A DNA stretch of 37,327 bases from Streptomyces sp. SA15 (GCF_002291145.1 NZ_NTGE01000115.1:1-37327); one strand, 5' to 3'; positions 7,701-15,730 are shown, counted from the stretch's first letter. The notes: generated from the sequence alone by a model not told the origin. Translations and numbers: made by a program.

Positions 7701-8321
7701 TCATGGGGTGCTCCCCGTGGGTGTCGGCGCACCGCCGCTGTCCATCTGTGTGCCGAGATTGTCTCCGGCGGGGCAGTCCTCACTGGATCCCTCGACGCGT
7801 CGGCCGTCCGGGCCTGTGACGGTGACGGTCCCCGGTTCGCCCCCGGGATCGGCGACGCGCTGCGCCCTGACGGCCGTGCAGATCAGCTGGGTTAACGCGA
7901 GATCGGGCACCTCCGCGGACAGTTCGAGGGAAACGCGGTCGCCCCGCGTGGCCACCTTCACGAAGTCCGGCGTCTGAGCCGCCTGCGGAAACCGCGTGGC
8001 GAGGCCGGTGGGCGGCGCTGCCGGGACAGCCGTCGGCAGCCGTCCGGGCAGCGGCAGCAGCGTGGTCACGCCCTGGGCGCGTTCCGCGTCGCTCGGGCCC
8101 TGGAGCAGTACGTCCACGGCCGACTCGACGTCGACCGGCGCGACGGTTCTGCGGGGGACGGCAAGCAGGGTGCCGTCCATCACGAGGTAGATCCGTATCG
8201 TGGGCACGACCCCACTGGCGGGCCCGCCCGCCTCCACCACGCCGGTCGTGGGGACTCCGCAGGAGACGAGGGCGGAGAGCGCCGTGAGGACGAGCGACGC
8301 GGATCGGCATACCGCTCTCAA
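7701..8321 (-). CDS. GerMN-domain lipoprotein of the two-component operon, with a TTA codon
   Basis: A 206-residue predicted lipoprotein. The N-terminal signal ends in the lipobox LVSC, with Cys21 the lipidated residue. A GerMN-like domain follows: TIRIYLVMDGTLLAVPR near residue 41, VDVLLQGPSDAERAQG near 70, and FVKVATRGDRVSLELS near 120. LpqB, the lipoprotein partner of the MtrAB system, has the same domain type, so a role in tuning the adjacent kinase is plausible but inferred. The proposed start is TTG at 8321: it overlaps the kinase stop as TTGA and has AGGAG eight bases upstream, a clear case of translational coupling. Codon 143 is TTA (7893-7895), so full expression should depend on the bldA tRNA. 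Confidence 0.82.
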   Translation of the reverse strand: MRAVCRSASLVLTALSALVSCGVPTTGVVEAGGPASGVVPTIRIYLVMDGTLLAVPRRTVAPVDVESAVDVLLQGPSDAERAQGVTTLLPLPGRLPTAVPAAPPTGLATRFPQAAQTPDFVKVATRGDRVSLELSAEVPDLALTQLICTAVRAQRVADPGGEPGTVTVTGPDGRRVEGSSEDCPAGDNLGTQMDSGGAPTPTGSTP

Positions 8322-9811
8322 GATCGGTTCTCCTGCGGCGAGATGTCCCGCCACAGCGGGAGTTCTACGGTGAAGACGGCGCCGCCCTCCGGACGGTTCG
8401 CCGCGCGGACCGTGCCGCCGTGCACTCGGACGTTCTCCGCGGTGATGGCGAGGCCCAGGCCGCTGCCCCCGGTCCTGGTGCGGGCGGTGTCGGACTTGTA
8501 GAAGCGCTCGAAGACGTGGGGCAGCACGTCCTCGGGGATGCCGGATCCGCTGTCCAGGACTTCGATCACGGCAGACCCGGGGTCTTCGCCCTCGTACAGG
8601 CGCAGTTGGACCGGTCGGGCGCCGTGCCGGAGGGCGTTGCCGACCAGGTTCGCGACGATCACGTCGAGGCGGCGCGGGTCGACGCGTCCGCGCAGGGCGT
8701 CGGGCGGCGGCAGGCGGGTGTCCACCAGGTCGGTCCAGGCGCGGGAGGCGAGCGTGCGTCTCAGCGATTCGGCGAGGTCGATCTCGTCCAGGTGGAGCAC
8801 CGCCGCGCCCGCGTCGAAGCGGGAGATCTCCATCAGGTCGTCCACCAGCCGGGCCAGTTTCACGGTCTCCTCGCTGATCAGCCGGACCGCGGTGGCGGTG
8901 TCGGGGTCGAGGCCGGCGGCGTCCTCGTCGAGGACGTCGGTGACCGCCGACATGGCGGCGAGCGGGGTGCGCAGTTCGTGCGAGACGTCCGCGGCGAACC
9001 GGCGGGCCCGGGCCTCCATGCCGCGCAGTTCGGCGACCGACTCCTCCAGGGCGGCGGCGGTCTCGTTGAACGTGTGGGACAGGTCGGCGAGTTCGTCGGA
9101 GCCGTCGACCGCGAGCCGGGTGTCCAGCCGTCCCTCGGCGATGCTGCGGGTGGCGTGGCGCAGCGCGCGCACCGGCCGCAGCACTCCGCGGGCGGCGAGC
9201 AGCGCGAGCAGCACGGCGAGGCCCAGGGCGGGGACGGTGGCCCGTTGGATGGCGGTGACCAGGGCGTCGACGTACGCCTGTTCCGTGGCCTGGGGCACCG
9301 TCAGGAAGACCTGGACGCCGGACGCGATCCGGCCTTCCCCTTCGGGCGTGGCGAAGATGACCGACATACCGACGACGAGGGAGGTGTGGTCGCCGCTGTT
9401 CACCCGCTGGAAGACGGTGGCCGTGCTGGAGTCGACGGCCGCGCGCAGGGCGGGCGTCAGCTCCTCGAACGGGTCGTCGGGGGCGGAGGTGGCGCGCAGC
9501 CCGTCGTAGGCGACCAGCACCCGCCAGGTCCCGGACGGTTCGGCGGCGGCCACGTCGGCCGCGAACAGCCGCAGTTGGGCCTCGCTCGGTGGGAAGCCGA
9601 GCCCAGGTGCGAGCCGGTCCACCTGGGTGCGCAGCAGCTTGATCACGGTGTCCTGGCTCTGCTGGAGGACTCCGGTGCGCGCCTCCCGGAACGTCAGGGC
9701 GCCGGTGGTGGCGGCGGTGAGCGCGGCGACGAGGGCGAACGCCACGATCAACCGCATGCGCAGGCCGCGTAGTTGCGGGGCTCTGACCCGGGTTCTGGCC
9801 GAGAGCCTCAC
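8318..9811 (-). CDS. Membrane sensor histidine kinase
   Basis: A 497-residue kinase, partner of the upstream response regulator. TM1 lies at about residues 19-40 and TM2 at about 190-208; the region between them, about 150 residues, is the extracytoplasmic sensor. A HAMP linker follows (LRPVRALRHATRSIAEGRL), then the HisKA domain with phosphoacceptor His near residue 278 in FAADVSHELRTPLAAM. The ATPase domain has the N box NLVGNALRHG and the glycine boxes DSGSGIP and GGSGLGLAI, so it should be active. The GTG at 9811 overlaps the regulator's stop as GTGA, showing tight coupling. The signal is not evident from the sequence. The kinase is of the AfsQ2/CseC general type; I cannot assign it to one named system. 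Confidence 0.92.
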   Translation of the reverse strand: MRLSARTRVRAPQLRGLRMRLIVAFALVAALTAATTGALTFREARTGVLQQSQDTVIKLLRTQVDRLAPGLGFPPSEAQLRLFAADVAAAEPSGTWRVLVAYDGLRATSAPDDPFEELTPALRAAVDSSTATVFQRVNSGDHTSLVVGMSVIFATPEGEGRIASGVQVFLTVPQATEQAYVDALVTAIQRATVPALGLAVLLALLAARGVLRPVRALRHATRSIAEGRLDTRLAVDGSDELADLSHTFNETAAALEESVAELRGMEARARRFAADVSHELRTPLAAMSAVTDVLDEDAAGLDPDTATAVRLISEETVKLARLVDDLMEISRFDAGAAVLHLDEIDLAESLRRTLASRAWTDLVDTRLPPPDALRGRVDPRRLDVIVANLVGNALRHGARPVQLRLYEGEDPGSAVIEVLDSGSGIPEDVLPHVFERFYKSDTARTRTGGSGLGLAITAENVRVHGGTVRAANRPEGGAVFTVELPLWRDISPQENRS

Positions 9812-10500
9812 CGGGCGGCGAACCGGTAGCCGAAGCCGCGCACGGTCTGGATGTAGCGCGGGTCGCGCGGGGGTTCGCCCATCTTGGCGCGCAGCCGTTT
9901 GACACAGGCGTCCACCAGGCGCGCGTCGCCGTGGAAGCTGTGCTCCCAGACCGCCTCCAGAAGTTGCTGCCGGCTGAACACCTGGCCGGGCGAGGCGGAC
10001 AGGGTCAGCAGCAGCCGCAGTTCGGACGGGGCGAGCGCGACCGGCGCGCCCTGCCAGGTGACCGAGAGCCCGGCCCGGTCGATGGCCAGATCCCCGTGCG
10101 TGTCGATCTTCGGTATGCCTCCGTCGCCGGGCGCGCCGGCCGCCCGGCGCAGCACGGCACGGATGCGCGCCTCCAGCACCCGGGCCTGCACGGGCTTGAC
10201 CACGTAGTCGTCGGCCCCGGCCTCCAGTCCTACGACGATGTCCTCGTCGTCGCCCCGCGCGGTCGCCATGATGATCGGCAACGTCTGGTCGAGGGCACGC
10301 ATCCCACGGCACACGTCCAGTCCCGGCATGCCCGGCAGCATCAGGTCCAGCACCACGACGTCCGGCCGGAACGACCGCAGCCGCTCCAGCCCCTCCTCCC
10401 CCGTCTCGGCGGCGGCGACCTCGTGGCCCTGACGGCGCAGAGCGAGGGCGACGCCCTCCCGGACGGCACGGTCGTCTTCGATCAGCAGAACTCGTGGCAT
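9808..10500 (-). CDS. OmpR/PhoB-family response regulator
   Basis: A 230-residue DNA-binding regulator. The receiver domain has the acidic pocket LLIEDD, the phosphoacceptor Asp52 in VVVLDLMLPG, and the conserved Lys in DDYVVKPVQARVLEARIRA. The C-terminal winged helix ends with the typical VDACVKRLRAKMGEPPRDPR and VRGFGYRF segment. The VVKPVQxRVLxARIRAVLRR stretch resembles AfsQ1 and CseB. The ATG at 10498-10500 is the only sensible start; a GATACT hexamer six bases upstream suggests another leaderless message. It is first in an operon with the kinase and the lipoprotein. Direct repeats just upstream are likely its own binding site. Confidence 0.92.
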   Translation of the reverse strand: MPRVLLIEDDRAVREGVALALRRQGHEVAAAETGEEGLERLRSFRPDVVVLDLMLPGMPGLDVCRGMRALDQTLPIIMATARGDDEDIVVGLEAGADDYVVKPVQARVLEARIRAVLRRAAGAPGDGGIPKIDTHGDLAIDRAGLSVTWQGAPVALAPSELRLLLTLSASPGQVFSRQQLLEAVWEHSFHGDARLVDACVKRLRAKMGEPPRDPRYIQTVRGFGYRFAAR

Positions 10501-10531
10501 GGATTCAGTATCGAGCCCCCAACAAACCTCC

Positions 10532-10547
10532 GTTACCAATTCGTTGC
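10532..10547. promoter_or_regulatory. Candidate response-regulator binding site (direct repeat)
   Basis: GTTAC-N6-GTTGC matches the GTnAC-N6-GTnAC consensus published for AfsQ1 with one mismatch. A looser third unit follows, so the block reads as three tandem units of 10-11 bases: CGTTACCAATT, CGTTGCCATT, CGAACCAGGTT (10531-10562). It lies in the 93-base gap between the response regulator and the divergent metalloprotease gene. Confidence 0.45.
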
Positions 10548-10593
10548 CATTCGAACCAGGTTCGATCACATGGCCACCACAACCTGAACGACC

Positions 10594-11454
10594 ATGACCG
10601 CGCACAAAGCCACACCGTCCCGCAGCCGCCGCCGTCGGAGCGGCCCCGCGCACGCGTCGGCGCGCGGCCGGAAGGGGCCGTTATGGGGCGGGCTGGCCGC
10701 GCTCACCGTCCTGGGCGCCGCCGGTTTCGCGGCCGTGGGATGGACGTCTCCGAACAGGGAAGAGGCGCCGAAAGAATCCCGCTCCACCGCGCAGGCCAAG
10801 CCGGTGGAATCCAGCCCGGCGCCCGCCGCGCAGCCGCCGCGCAGCCCCAAGCCCTCACCCAGTCCGTCCGCCCCGGCCAAGCCCAAGATCCCGGCCACGG
10901 GCCCGGGCACCTTCACCACCGCGTCCGGCACCAGAGCCAAGGCGGGGAAGGGCACGACCCTGCGCTACCGCGTCGACGTCGAGGACGGCATCGACCTGTC
11001 CGCCGCGGACGTCGCCAAGCAGGTGGAGCGCATCCTGGGCGACCGGCGCGGCTGGACGGCGGACGGCCACTTGGCGTTCCAGCGGGTCGCGGGCGGCGCC
11101 ACCGACTTCGCCGTACGGCTCGCGACACCCGGGACCGTGGACCGAATCTGCGGGCAGTACGGGCTGGACACCGGCGGCGAGCTCAACTGCAGCGTGTCCA
11201 AAAACGTGATGGTCAACCTCGAACGCTGGCTGCTCGCAACTCCCGTCTACGCCAAGGACGTCACGGCCTACCGAGCGCTCATCATCAACCACGAGGTCGG
11301 CCACTTCCTCGGCCACGGCCACGTCGGCTGCCCCGGTCCGGGGAAACCGGCCCCCGCGATGATGCAGCAGATCAAGGGCATGCACGGTTGCGTGCCCAAT
11401 GTCTGGCCTTACGACGAGGAGGGGCGGTACGTCACCGGGCCTGCCGTCCCCTGA
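10594..11454 (+). CDS. Membrane-anchored DUF3152 protein with a metzincin-type zinc motif, TTA-containing
   Basis: A 286-residue protein with a basic cytoplasmic head, one membrane anchor (about residues 31-49), a Pro/Ala/Ser-rich stalk (about 60-105) and an external DUF3152 domain. That domain carries HEVGHFLGHGH (residues 233-243), an exact HExxHxxGxxH zinc-binding and catalytic motif of metzincin-like proteases. The DUF3152 family has no established substrate; surface proteolysis is inferred. Two Cys (about 186 and 199) in the extracellular part could pair. Codon 30 is TTA (10681-10683), immediately before the membrane segment, implying bldA dependence. The gene is divergent from the two-component operon and shares its regulatory region, so it may be a target of that system. 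No Shine-Dalgarno sequence is obvious at the ATG. Confidence 0.85.
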   Translation: MTAHKATPSRSRRRRSGPAHASARGRKGPLWGGLAALTVLGAAGFAAVGWTSPNREEAPKESRSTAQAKPVESSPAPAAQPPRSPKPSPSPSAPAKPKIPATGPGTFTTASGTRAKAGKGTTLRYRVDVEDGIDLSAADVAKQVERILGDRRGWTADGHLAFQRVAGGATDFAVRLATPGTVDRICGQYGLDTGGELNCSVSKNVMVNLERWLLATPVYAKDVTAYRALIINHEVGHFLGHGHVGCPGPGKPAPAMMQQIKGMHGCVPNVWPYDEEGRYVTGPAVP

Positions 11455-11465
11455 AGCCTGGGGTC

Positions 11466-11495
11466 TTTGGTGTCCTTGGGTTTGGTGTCCCTGGG
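11466..11495. repeat. Two tandem 15-base repeats
   Basis: TTTGGTGTCCTTGGG is followed directly by TTTGGTGTCCCTGGG, with one difference. The pair fills most of the 43-base gap between the convergent DUF3152 and binding-protein genes, where no terminator hairpin is visible. Confidence 0.7.
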
Positions 11496-11497
11496 AC

Positions 11498-12781
11498 TCA
11501 GCGCTGGTACCGGTCCAGAACCAAGTTGCCGTCCTCTTCGAGGCGTTCGCGCAACTCATCGAGCCCGATCGCCCCGCTGTAGTACTCCTGGAACGCGGGT
11601 GTGGCGACCTTGTCCTTCCACTCCGGGTAGCCCCGGACGGACTGTGCGGGCGCCGGGCGCAGATGCGCGGCGAGGGCGGTGCCGGTGGCCCAGCCGTCCT
11701 TCGTGGTGTGCAGGGCGGGGTCCTTGAGCGCCTGGGTGCCGGTGGGCAGCATCCAGTCGCCCAGGGCCAGGCGGACCATGTTCTGCGGCCGGAGCAGGAA
11801 GTCGATGAACTCGACGGCTTCCTTCTTGTGCGGGCTGTCCTCGGCGACGGAGAGGGTCTGCGGGCTGACGCCCTGGGTGAGCCCGTCGGCGCCGGCCGGG
11901 GCGGGCAGCACCTGCCAGTCGAAGCCCTTCGGCGCCTGCTGCACGATCTGCTGGCGGTACGAGAACCCGAGCGGGACCATCGCGTACTTGCCGCCGAAGA
12001 AGCCGGGCAGGGTGTCGGAGCCGCCGCTGCCGAGGGTGGTGGGTGAGGCGCTGCGGTCGGTGTTGGCCTGGTCGTGGATGGTGCGGGGCACTGTTTCGTC
12101 GGCTTTTTCGAACCGGACGGTGACCTTGCCGTCCGCACCCCGGTGGAAGAGCTGTCCGCCCGCCGACAGCGACAGGTTGAGCGTCGCGGAGACGGGTTCC
12201 TTGAGCGGCCAGGCCACGCCGTACTTGCCGTCGCCGCTGAGCTGCTCGGTGATCCGGCGGAACTCCGGCCAGCTCCACGGGCGTTCGGGCGTGGGGATCC
12301 GTACGCCGGACTCCTTCAGCCATGTGGCATTGGCGATGAGCACCCGCGGCTCCTGGAGGAACGGCACGCCGTAGATCCCGTCGTCGAAGATCGCCGTGTC
12401 CCAACGGCGCTGCGGGATGTCCGACTTGAGCCGGGCGGGCAGCAGGTCGGTCAGGTCGGCGAGATAGCCGCCGTAGGCGAAGTCCGCGAGGTCGTCCGCG
12501 GCGTCGTGGATGATGTCCGGTGCCTCACCGCCCTCGAAGGAGGTGAGGAGCTGGTCGTGAACGCTGTCCCAACTGCCCTGGACATACTCGACCTTGATGT
12601 CCGGGTGGGTCGCGTTCCACTCCCGCACCAGTTCCTTGTTGGCCTCGACGGACTCCTGCTGCCAGGCGAGGGACTGGAAGCGGAGGGTGATCCGGCCGCC
12701 GTTCGCTAAGTCGCTGCCACCGCCCGTGCAGCCGGCGAGCAGCAGGACCAGGGCGAGGACGCCTGCGATTCTGATGCGCAT
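11498..12781 (-). CDS. Carbohydrate ABC transporter substrate-binding lipoprotein, TTA-containing
   Basis: A 427-residue extracellular lipoprotein. The signal peptide ends in the lipobox LLAGC with Cys18. The mature protein is a cluster-B-type sugar-binding protein: ITLRFQSLAWQQESVEANKE, HPDIKVEYVQGSWDSVHDQL, GEAPDIIHDAADDLADFAYG, and later the KKEAVEFIDFLLRPQNMV helix. It should bind a sugar or oligosaccharide and deliver it to the two permeases upstream in the operon. The ATG at 12781 overlaps the permease stop as TGATG. Codon 25 is TTA (12707-12709), just after the lipobox, so uptake through this system should depend on bldA. No sugar hydrolase or regulator is adjacent to reveal the substrate. 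Confidence 0.9.
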   Translation of the reverse strand: MRIRIAGVLALVLLLAGCTGGGSDLANGGRITLRFQSLAWQQESVEANKELVREWNATHPDIKVEYVQGSWDSVHDQLLTSFEGGEAPDIIHDAADDLADFAYGGYLADLTDLLPARLKSDIPQRRWDTAIFDDGIYGVPFLQEPRVLIANATWLKESGVRIPTPERPWSWPEFRRITEQLSGDGKYGVAWPLKEPVSATLNLSLSAGGQLFHRGADGKVTVRFEKADETVPRTIHDQANTDRSASPTTLGSGGSDTLPGFFGGKYAMVPLGFSYRQQIVQQAPKGFDWQVLPAPAGADGLTQGVSPQTLSVAEDSPHKKEAVEFIDFLLRPQNMVRLALGDWMLPTGTQALKDPALHTTKDGWATGTALAAHLRPAPAQSVRGYPEWKDKVATPAFQEYYSGAIGLDELRERLEEDGNLVLDRYQR

Positions 12782-13614
12782 CAGCTCTTCACCGCCCCGG
12801 CGAGCATGCCGCTCGTGATCCGTCGTTGGATGATCGCGAAGACGACCAGTGAGGGAAGGGTGGCGAGGAAGGACGCGGCGGCCAGCGGGCCGAGGTCGGC
12901 GACGCCCTCCGCGCCGATGAAACGGGTGAGGACGACCGGCAGGGTCTGCTTCTCCGGCGTCTTCAGCAGCACCAGCGCGAAGAAGAACTCGTTCCACGCC
13001 GTGATGAACGCGAACAGCCCCGTCGCCACGATCCCCGGCGCCAGCAGCGGCGCGGTCACCGACACCAGCGTCCGCACCCGCCCGGCCCCGTCGACCGCCG
13101 CCGCCTCCTCCAACTCGACGGGCACGGCACGGACGTACCCCACGAGCATCCACAGCGCGAACGGCAGCGCCCACACGACGTACACCAGGACCAGCCCCGC
13201 CAGGGAGTTGATCATCCGCAGGTTCTTCAGCACCAGGAACAGCGGGATGATCACCAGCACGAGCGGGAACGCCTGGCTGACCACCACCCATCCGGTCGCG
13301 GCCTTCGCGAGCCGCGTGCGGTGCCGGGCCATGACGTACGCCAGCGGAGTCGCGATCAGTACGGCGATCAGCGCGGCGCCGAGCGCGGCGAGCAGGGAAT
13401 TGCCCGCGGCGCGCAGCAGCGGCTGCTCGTCGAAGGCCTGCCGGAAGTTGTCGAGGGTCGGGTCCTCGGGGATCCAGGTGGGATGCAGACTGCCCAGCTC
13501 ACGCGCCGGCTTGAAGGCGGTCGAGACCAGCCAGAGGAAGGGGAAGGCGAGGAAGACGAGATACGCGAGCAGGGCGACGTACTGACCGATACGGCCGCCG
13601 GTGCTGGTCCTCAT
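12781..13614 (-). CDS. Carbohydrate ABC transporter permease (MalG type)
   Basis: A 277-residue inner-membrane permease with six predicted helices; the first is about residues 12-32 (ALLAYLVFLAFPFLWLVSTAF). The EAA loop that contacts the ATPase is clear: ELEEAAAVDGAGRVRTLVSV followed by TAPLLAPG. The periplasmic loop after TM1 (HPTWIPEDPTLDNFRQAF) is typical of the MalG/UgpE side. The ATG at 13614 overlaps the preceding permease stop by four bases (ATGA) and its own stop overlaps the binding-protein start, so the three genes form a tight operon. No ATP-binding subunit is encoded nearby. Streptomyces commonly energises such importers with the shared ATPase MsiK, so that is the likely partner. 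Confidence 0.92.
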   Translation of the reverse strand: MRTSTGGRIGQYVALLAYLVFLAFPFLWLVSTAFKPARELGSLHPTWIPEDPTLDNFRQAFDEQPLLRAAGNSLLAALGAALIAVLIATPLAYVMARHRTRLAKAATGWVVVSQAFPLVLVIIPLFLVLKNLRMINSLAGLVLVYVVWALPFALWMLVGYVRAVPVELEEAAAVDGAGRVRTLVSVTAPLLAPGIVATGLFAFITAWNEFFFALVLLKTPEKQTLPVVLTRFIGAEGVADLGPLAAASFLATLPSLVVFAIIQRRITSGMLAGAVKS

Positions 13615-14546
13615 GAGTCGTCACCTCCCTTGAGCCGGCCCACCAGGAAGACGGCGAGGAGCACGGAGATCAGCGCGACCATCACGCAGCCCATCGCCGC
13701 CGCGTAGCCGAACTGGCCGTAGCGGAAGGCCTCTTCGTAGGCGAAGAGCATGGGCAGGCGGGTGCGGCCGCCGGGGCCGCCGCTGGTGAGGACGTAGACC
13801 AGGGCGAAGGAATTGAAGTTCCAGATCAGGTTGAGCGCGATGACGGCGAGGGCGACCGGCCTGAGGGCAGGCCAGGTGACGGTGCGGAAGCGGCGCCAGG
13901 CGCCGGCTCCGTCGACCGCCGCCGCCTCGTGGAGTTCGCGCGGGGTGTTCTGCAGTCCGGCGAGCAGGGCGACCGTCGTGGTGGGCATGCCCGCCCAGAT
14001 GCCGACGACAATGACGGCGGGCAGCGCGGTCGCGAGGCCGCTGAGCCAGTCGCGGCCGTCGCCGAGGCCGAGGTCGCGCAGGGTCTCGTTGAGGACGCCG
14101 GCGTCCGGGTTGTAGACGAGCCGCCACATCACGCCGACGACGACCTCGGGCATGGCCCAGGGGATGATCGCCAGGGCGCGGGCCAGCCAGCGCAGGCGCA
14201 GGTCCTGGTTGAGGAGCAGGGCGAGGCCGAGCGCGAGCAGGAACTGCGGGACGGTCACCCCGACCGCCCATACCAGGCCGATCCGGAACGACTCCCAGAA
14301 CAGCGTGTCATGCACCAGATCCCGGAAGTTGAGACCGCCGATCCACTCCGTGGGCTCGGTCCGGCCCGACTGGGCGTCGGTGAAGGCCAGCAGGATCCCG
14401 TACAGCAACGGTCCGACGCTCAACACGAGGATCGGGATCAGCGCGGGCAGCACCAGGAACCAGGCCCCGTGGTCGGGAGGCCGCCGGCCCCCGTCGGCGC
14501 GTGGTGCGCCCTGCGCCGACCGCTTCGTCGCGGTCACCAATGTCAC
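13611..14546 (-). CDS. Carbohydrate ABC transporter permease (MalF type)
   Basis: A 311-residue permease and first gene of the importer operon. A basic cytoplasmic N-terminus (TKRSAQGAPRADGGRRPPDH) leads into TM1 (WFLVLPALIPILVLSVGPLL). Further helices include the characteristic ALAIIPWAMPEVVVGVMW. The EAA motif is ELHEAAAVDGAGAWRRFRTV followed by TWPALRP. The C-terminal LTSGGPGGRTRLPMLFAYEE is typical of the MalF/UgpA side. The GTG at 14546 is chosen because AGGAG stands eight bases upstream; the frame is open for over 100 codons further but that part has no family similarity and covers the divergent promoter region. A second GTG three codons on is less well placed. Confidence 0.9.
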   Translation of the reverse strand: MTLVTATKRSAQGAPRADGGRRPPDHGAWFLVLPALIPILVLSVGPLLYGILLAFTDAQSGRTEPTEWIGGLNFRDLVHDTLFWESFRIGLVWAVGVTVPQFLLALGLALLLNQDLRLRWLARALAIIPWAMPEVVVGVMWRLVYNPDAGVLNETLRDLGLGDGRDWLSGLATALPAVIVVGIWAGMPTTTVALLAGLQNTPRELHEAAAVDGAGAWRRFRTVTWPALRPVALAVIALNLIWNFNSFALVYVLTSGGPGGRTRLPMLFAYEEAFRYGQFGYAAAMGCVMVALISVLLAVFLVGRLKGGDDS

Positions 14547-14641
14547 GTAATCGGCTCCTGTCGGATCCTCTTGCGCGGCTCGTGATGAGGGCCGGACAGG
14601 CCCTGGGCCCGGCGGGCCTCCGTCATGGTCGTGAAGGGGGT

Positions 14642-14683
14642 GTGCCTCGTCAAGGCACCTCGCACACGGTCCTACCTGTGCGA
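14642..14683. promoter_or_regulatory. Inverted repeats in the divergent region upstream of the ABC operon
   Basis: The 211-base gap between the ABC operon and the APH gene holds GTGCCT-N5-AGGCAC (14642-14658) and TCGCACA-N10-TGTGCGA (14660-14683). Both could be operators for a sugar-responsive repressor. The assignment rests on symmetry and position only. No LacI, GntR or ROK regulator gene is next to them. Confidence 0.35.
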
Positions 14684-14757
14684 ATGCGAGACTGGCGGGC
14701 GAGTGGCGGGAACCCGACGCCGTTCGCGGAGGCATACGAGGGCTGGGAGGGTGAGGG

Positions 14758-15621
14758 ATGGACGAGGCACGGGCGCGGGACGTATTGGGTGCGGCGGGGG
14801 TGCTCCCCGGCCCGGCTGGGGACGCGCGGCTGCTCGCCCTGGGCGAGAACGCGGTGTTCGCCGCCGGTGACCTGGTCGTCAAGGTGGGCCGCGACGCCGA
14901 GCTCCTCGACCGGGCGCGCCGCGAACTGGACATCGCGGTGTGGCTCGCGGAGGCGGGCGTGCCCGCGGTACGGGCTGCTGAGCCGAAGGCGTCGCTGGTC
15001 GAGGGTCACCCGGTGACGGTGTGGCACCGGCTGCCCGATTCCGTACGGCCCGCCGAGCCACGGGATTTGGCCGAACTGCTACGCCTCGTCCACGCCCTTC
15101 CGAGCCCTCCCTTCGAGCTGCCGCCCCGTGACCTGCTGGGCGGTGTGGAACGCTGGCTGCGTCTCGCGGGCGACGCGATCGACCCGGCCGACGCGGCGTA
15201 CCTGCGGGAGCGGCGCGACGGCTTCGTGGCGACCGCGGCAGCGTTGACGCCGCATCTGCCGCCGGGTCCGATTCACGGCGACGCGCTCCCCCGCAACGTG
15301 CACGTCGGCCCGGACGGTCCGGTCCTGGTCGACCTGGAGACCTTCGCCGCCGACCTGCGTGAGCACGACCTGGTGGTCATGGCCCTCTCGCGTGACCGCT
15401 ATGGGATACCTGCCGCGGCTTACGACTCGTTCACCTCGGCGTACGGCTGGGATGTGCGGGAGTGGCCGGGCTGCGGGGTGCTGCGCGGGGCCCGGGAGAC
15501 GGCGAGTTGCGCGTGGGTGGCTCAGCATGCGCCGAGCAACCCGAAGGCGTTGGTCGAGTTCGAGCGGCGGGTGGCGTCGTTGCGGGAGGGGGATGAGACG
15601 GTGCGGTGGTACTCGTTCTGA
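14758..15621 (+). CDS. APH-family (aminoglycoside phosphotransferase-like) kinase
   Basis: A 287-residue protein with the APH/choline-kinase fold. Key pieces are the N-lobe Lys in GDLVVKVGRD, the catalytic loop PIHGDALPRNVHV (Brenner motif HGDxxxxN) near residue 178, and the metal-binding VLVDLETF. The second Asp of the family's D-x-D is replaced by Glu, which many family members tolerate. The family phosphorylates drugs or small metabolites; most streptomycete copies are of unknown substrate and cannot be called resistance genes from sequence. A strong GGAGGGTGAGGG ribosome-binding site precedes the ATG. The gene is divergent from the ABC operon and converges on the LysR gene. Confidence 0.85.
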   Translation: MDEARARDVLGAAGVLPGPAGDARLLALGENAVFAAGDLVVKVGRDAELLDRARRELDIAVWLAEAGVPAVRAAEPKASLVEGHPVTVWHRLPDSVRPAEPRDLAELLRLVHALPSPPFELPPRDLLGGVERWLRLAGDAIDPADAAYLRERRDGFVATAAALTPHLPPGPIHGDALPRNVHVGPDGPVLVDLETFAADLREHDLVVMALSRDRYGIPAAAYDSFTSAYGWDVREWPGCGVLRGARETASCAWVAQHAPSNPKALVEFERRVASLREGDETVRWYSF

Positions 15622-15654
15622 GCGCCTGGGGTTCGGGGGGCTCGTCGTCGTGGG

Positions 15655-15730
15655 CGACTGCGGGTCCGCTGTGGCTTGTCGCGCCCGCGCGGCGGAGCCG
15701 CATATCGTCACAGCCCCGCGCCCCTTGGGG
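15655..15730. repeat. Streptomyces intergenic repeat, overlapping the LysR 3' end
   Basis: From GACTGCGGGTCCGCTGTGGC through GGCGGAGCCGCATATCG to CACAGCCCCGCGCCCCTTGG, the sequence matches, from memory, a dispersed intergenic repeat found many times in Streptomyces genomes. It contains GCGGC/GCCGC pairing and can form hairpins. It fills the space between the convergent APH and LysR genes and supplies the LysR stop codon, so it may also serve as their terminator. Confidence 0.6.

Noticed and set aside
14758..15621. True aminoglycoside resistance gene
   Set aside because: Only general APH-family motifs are visible; most such streptomycete genes are unrelated to resistance.
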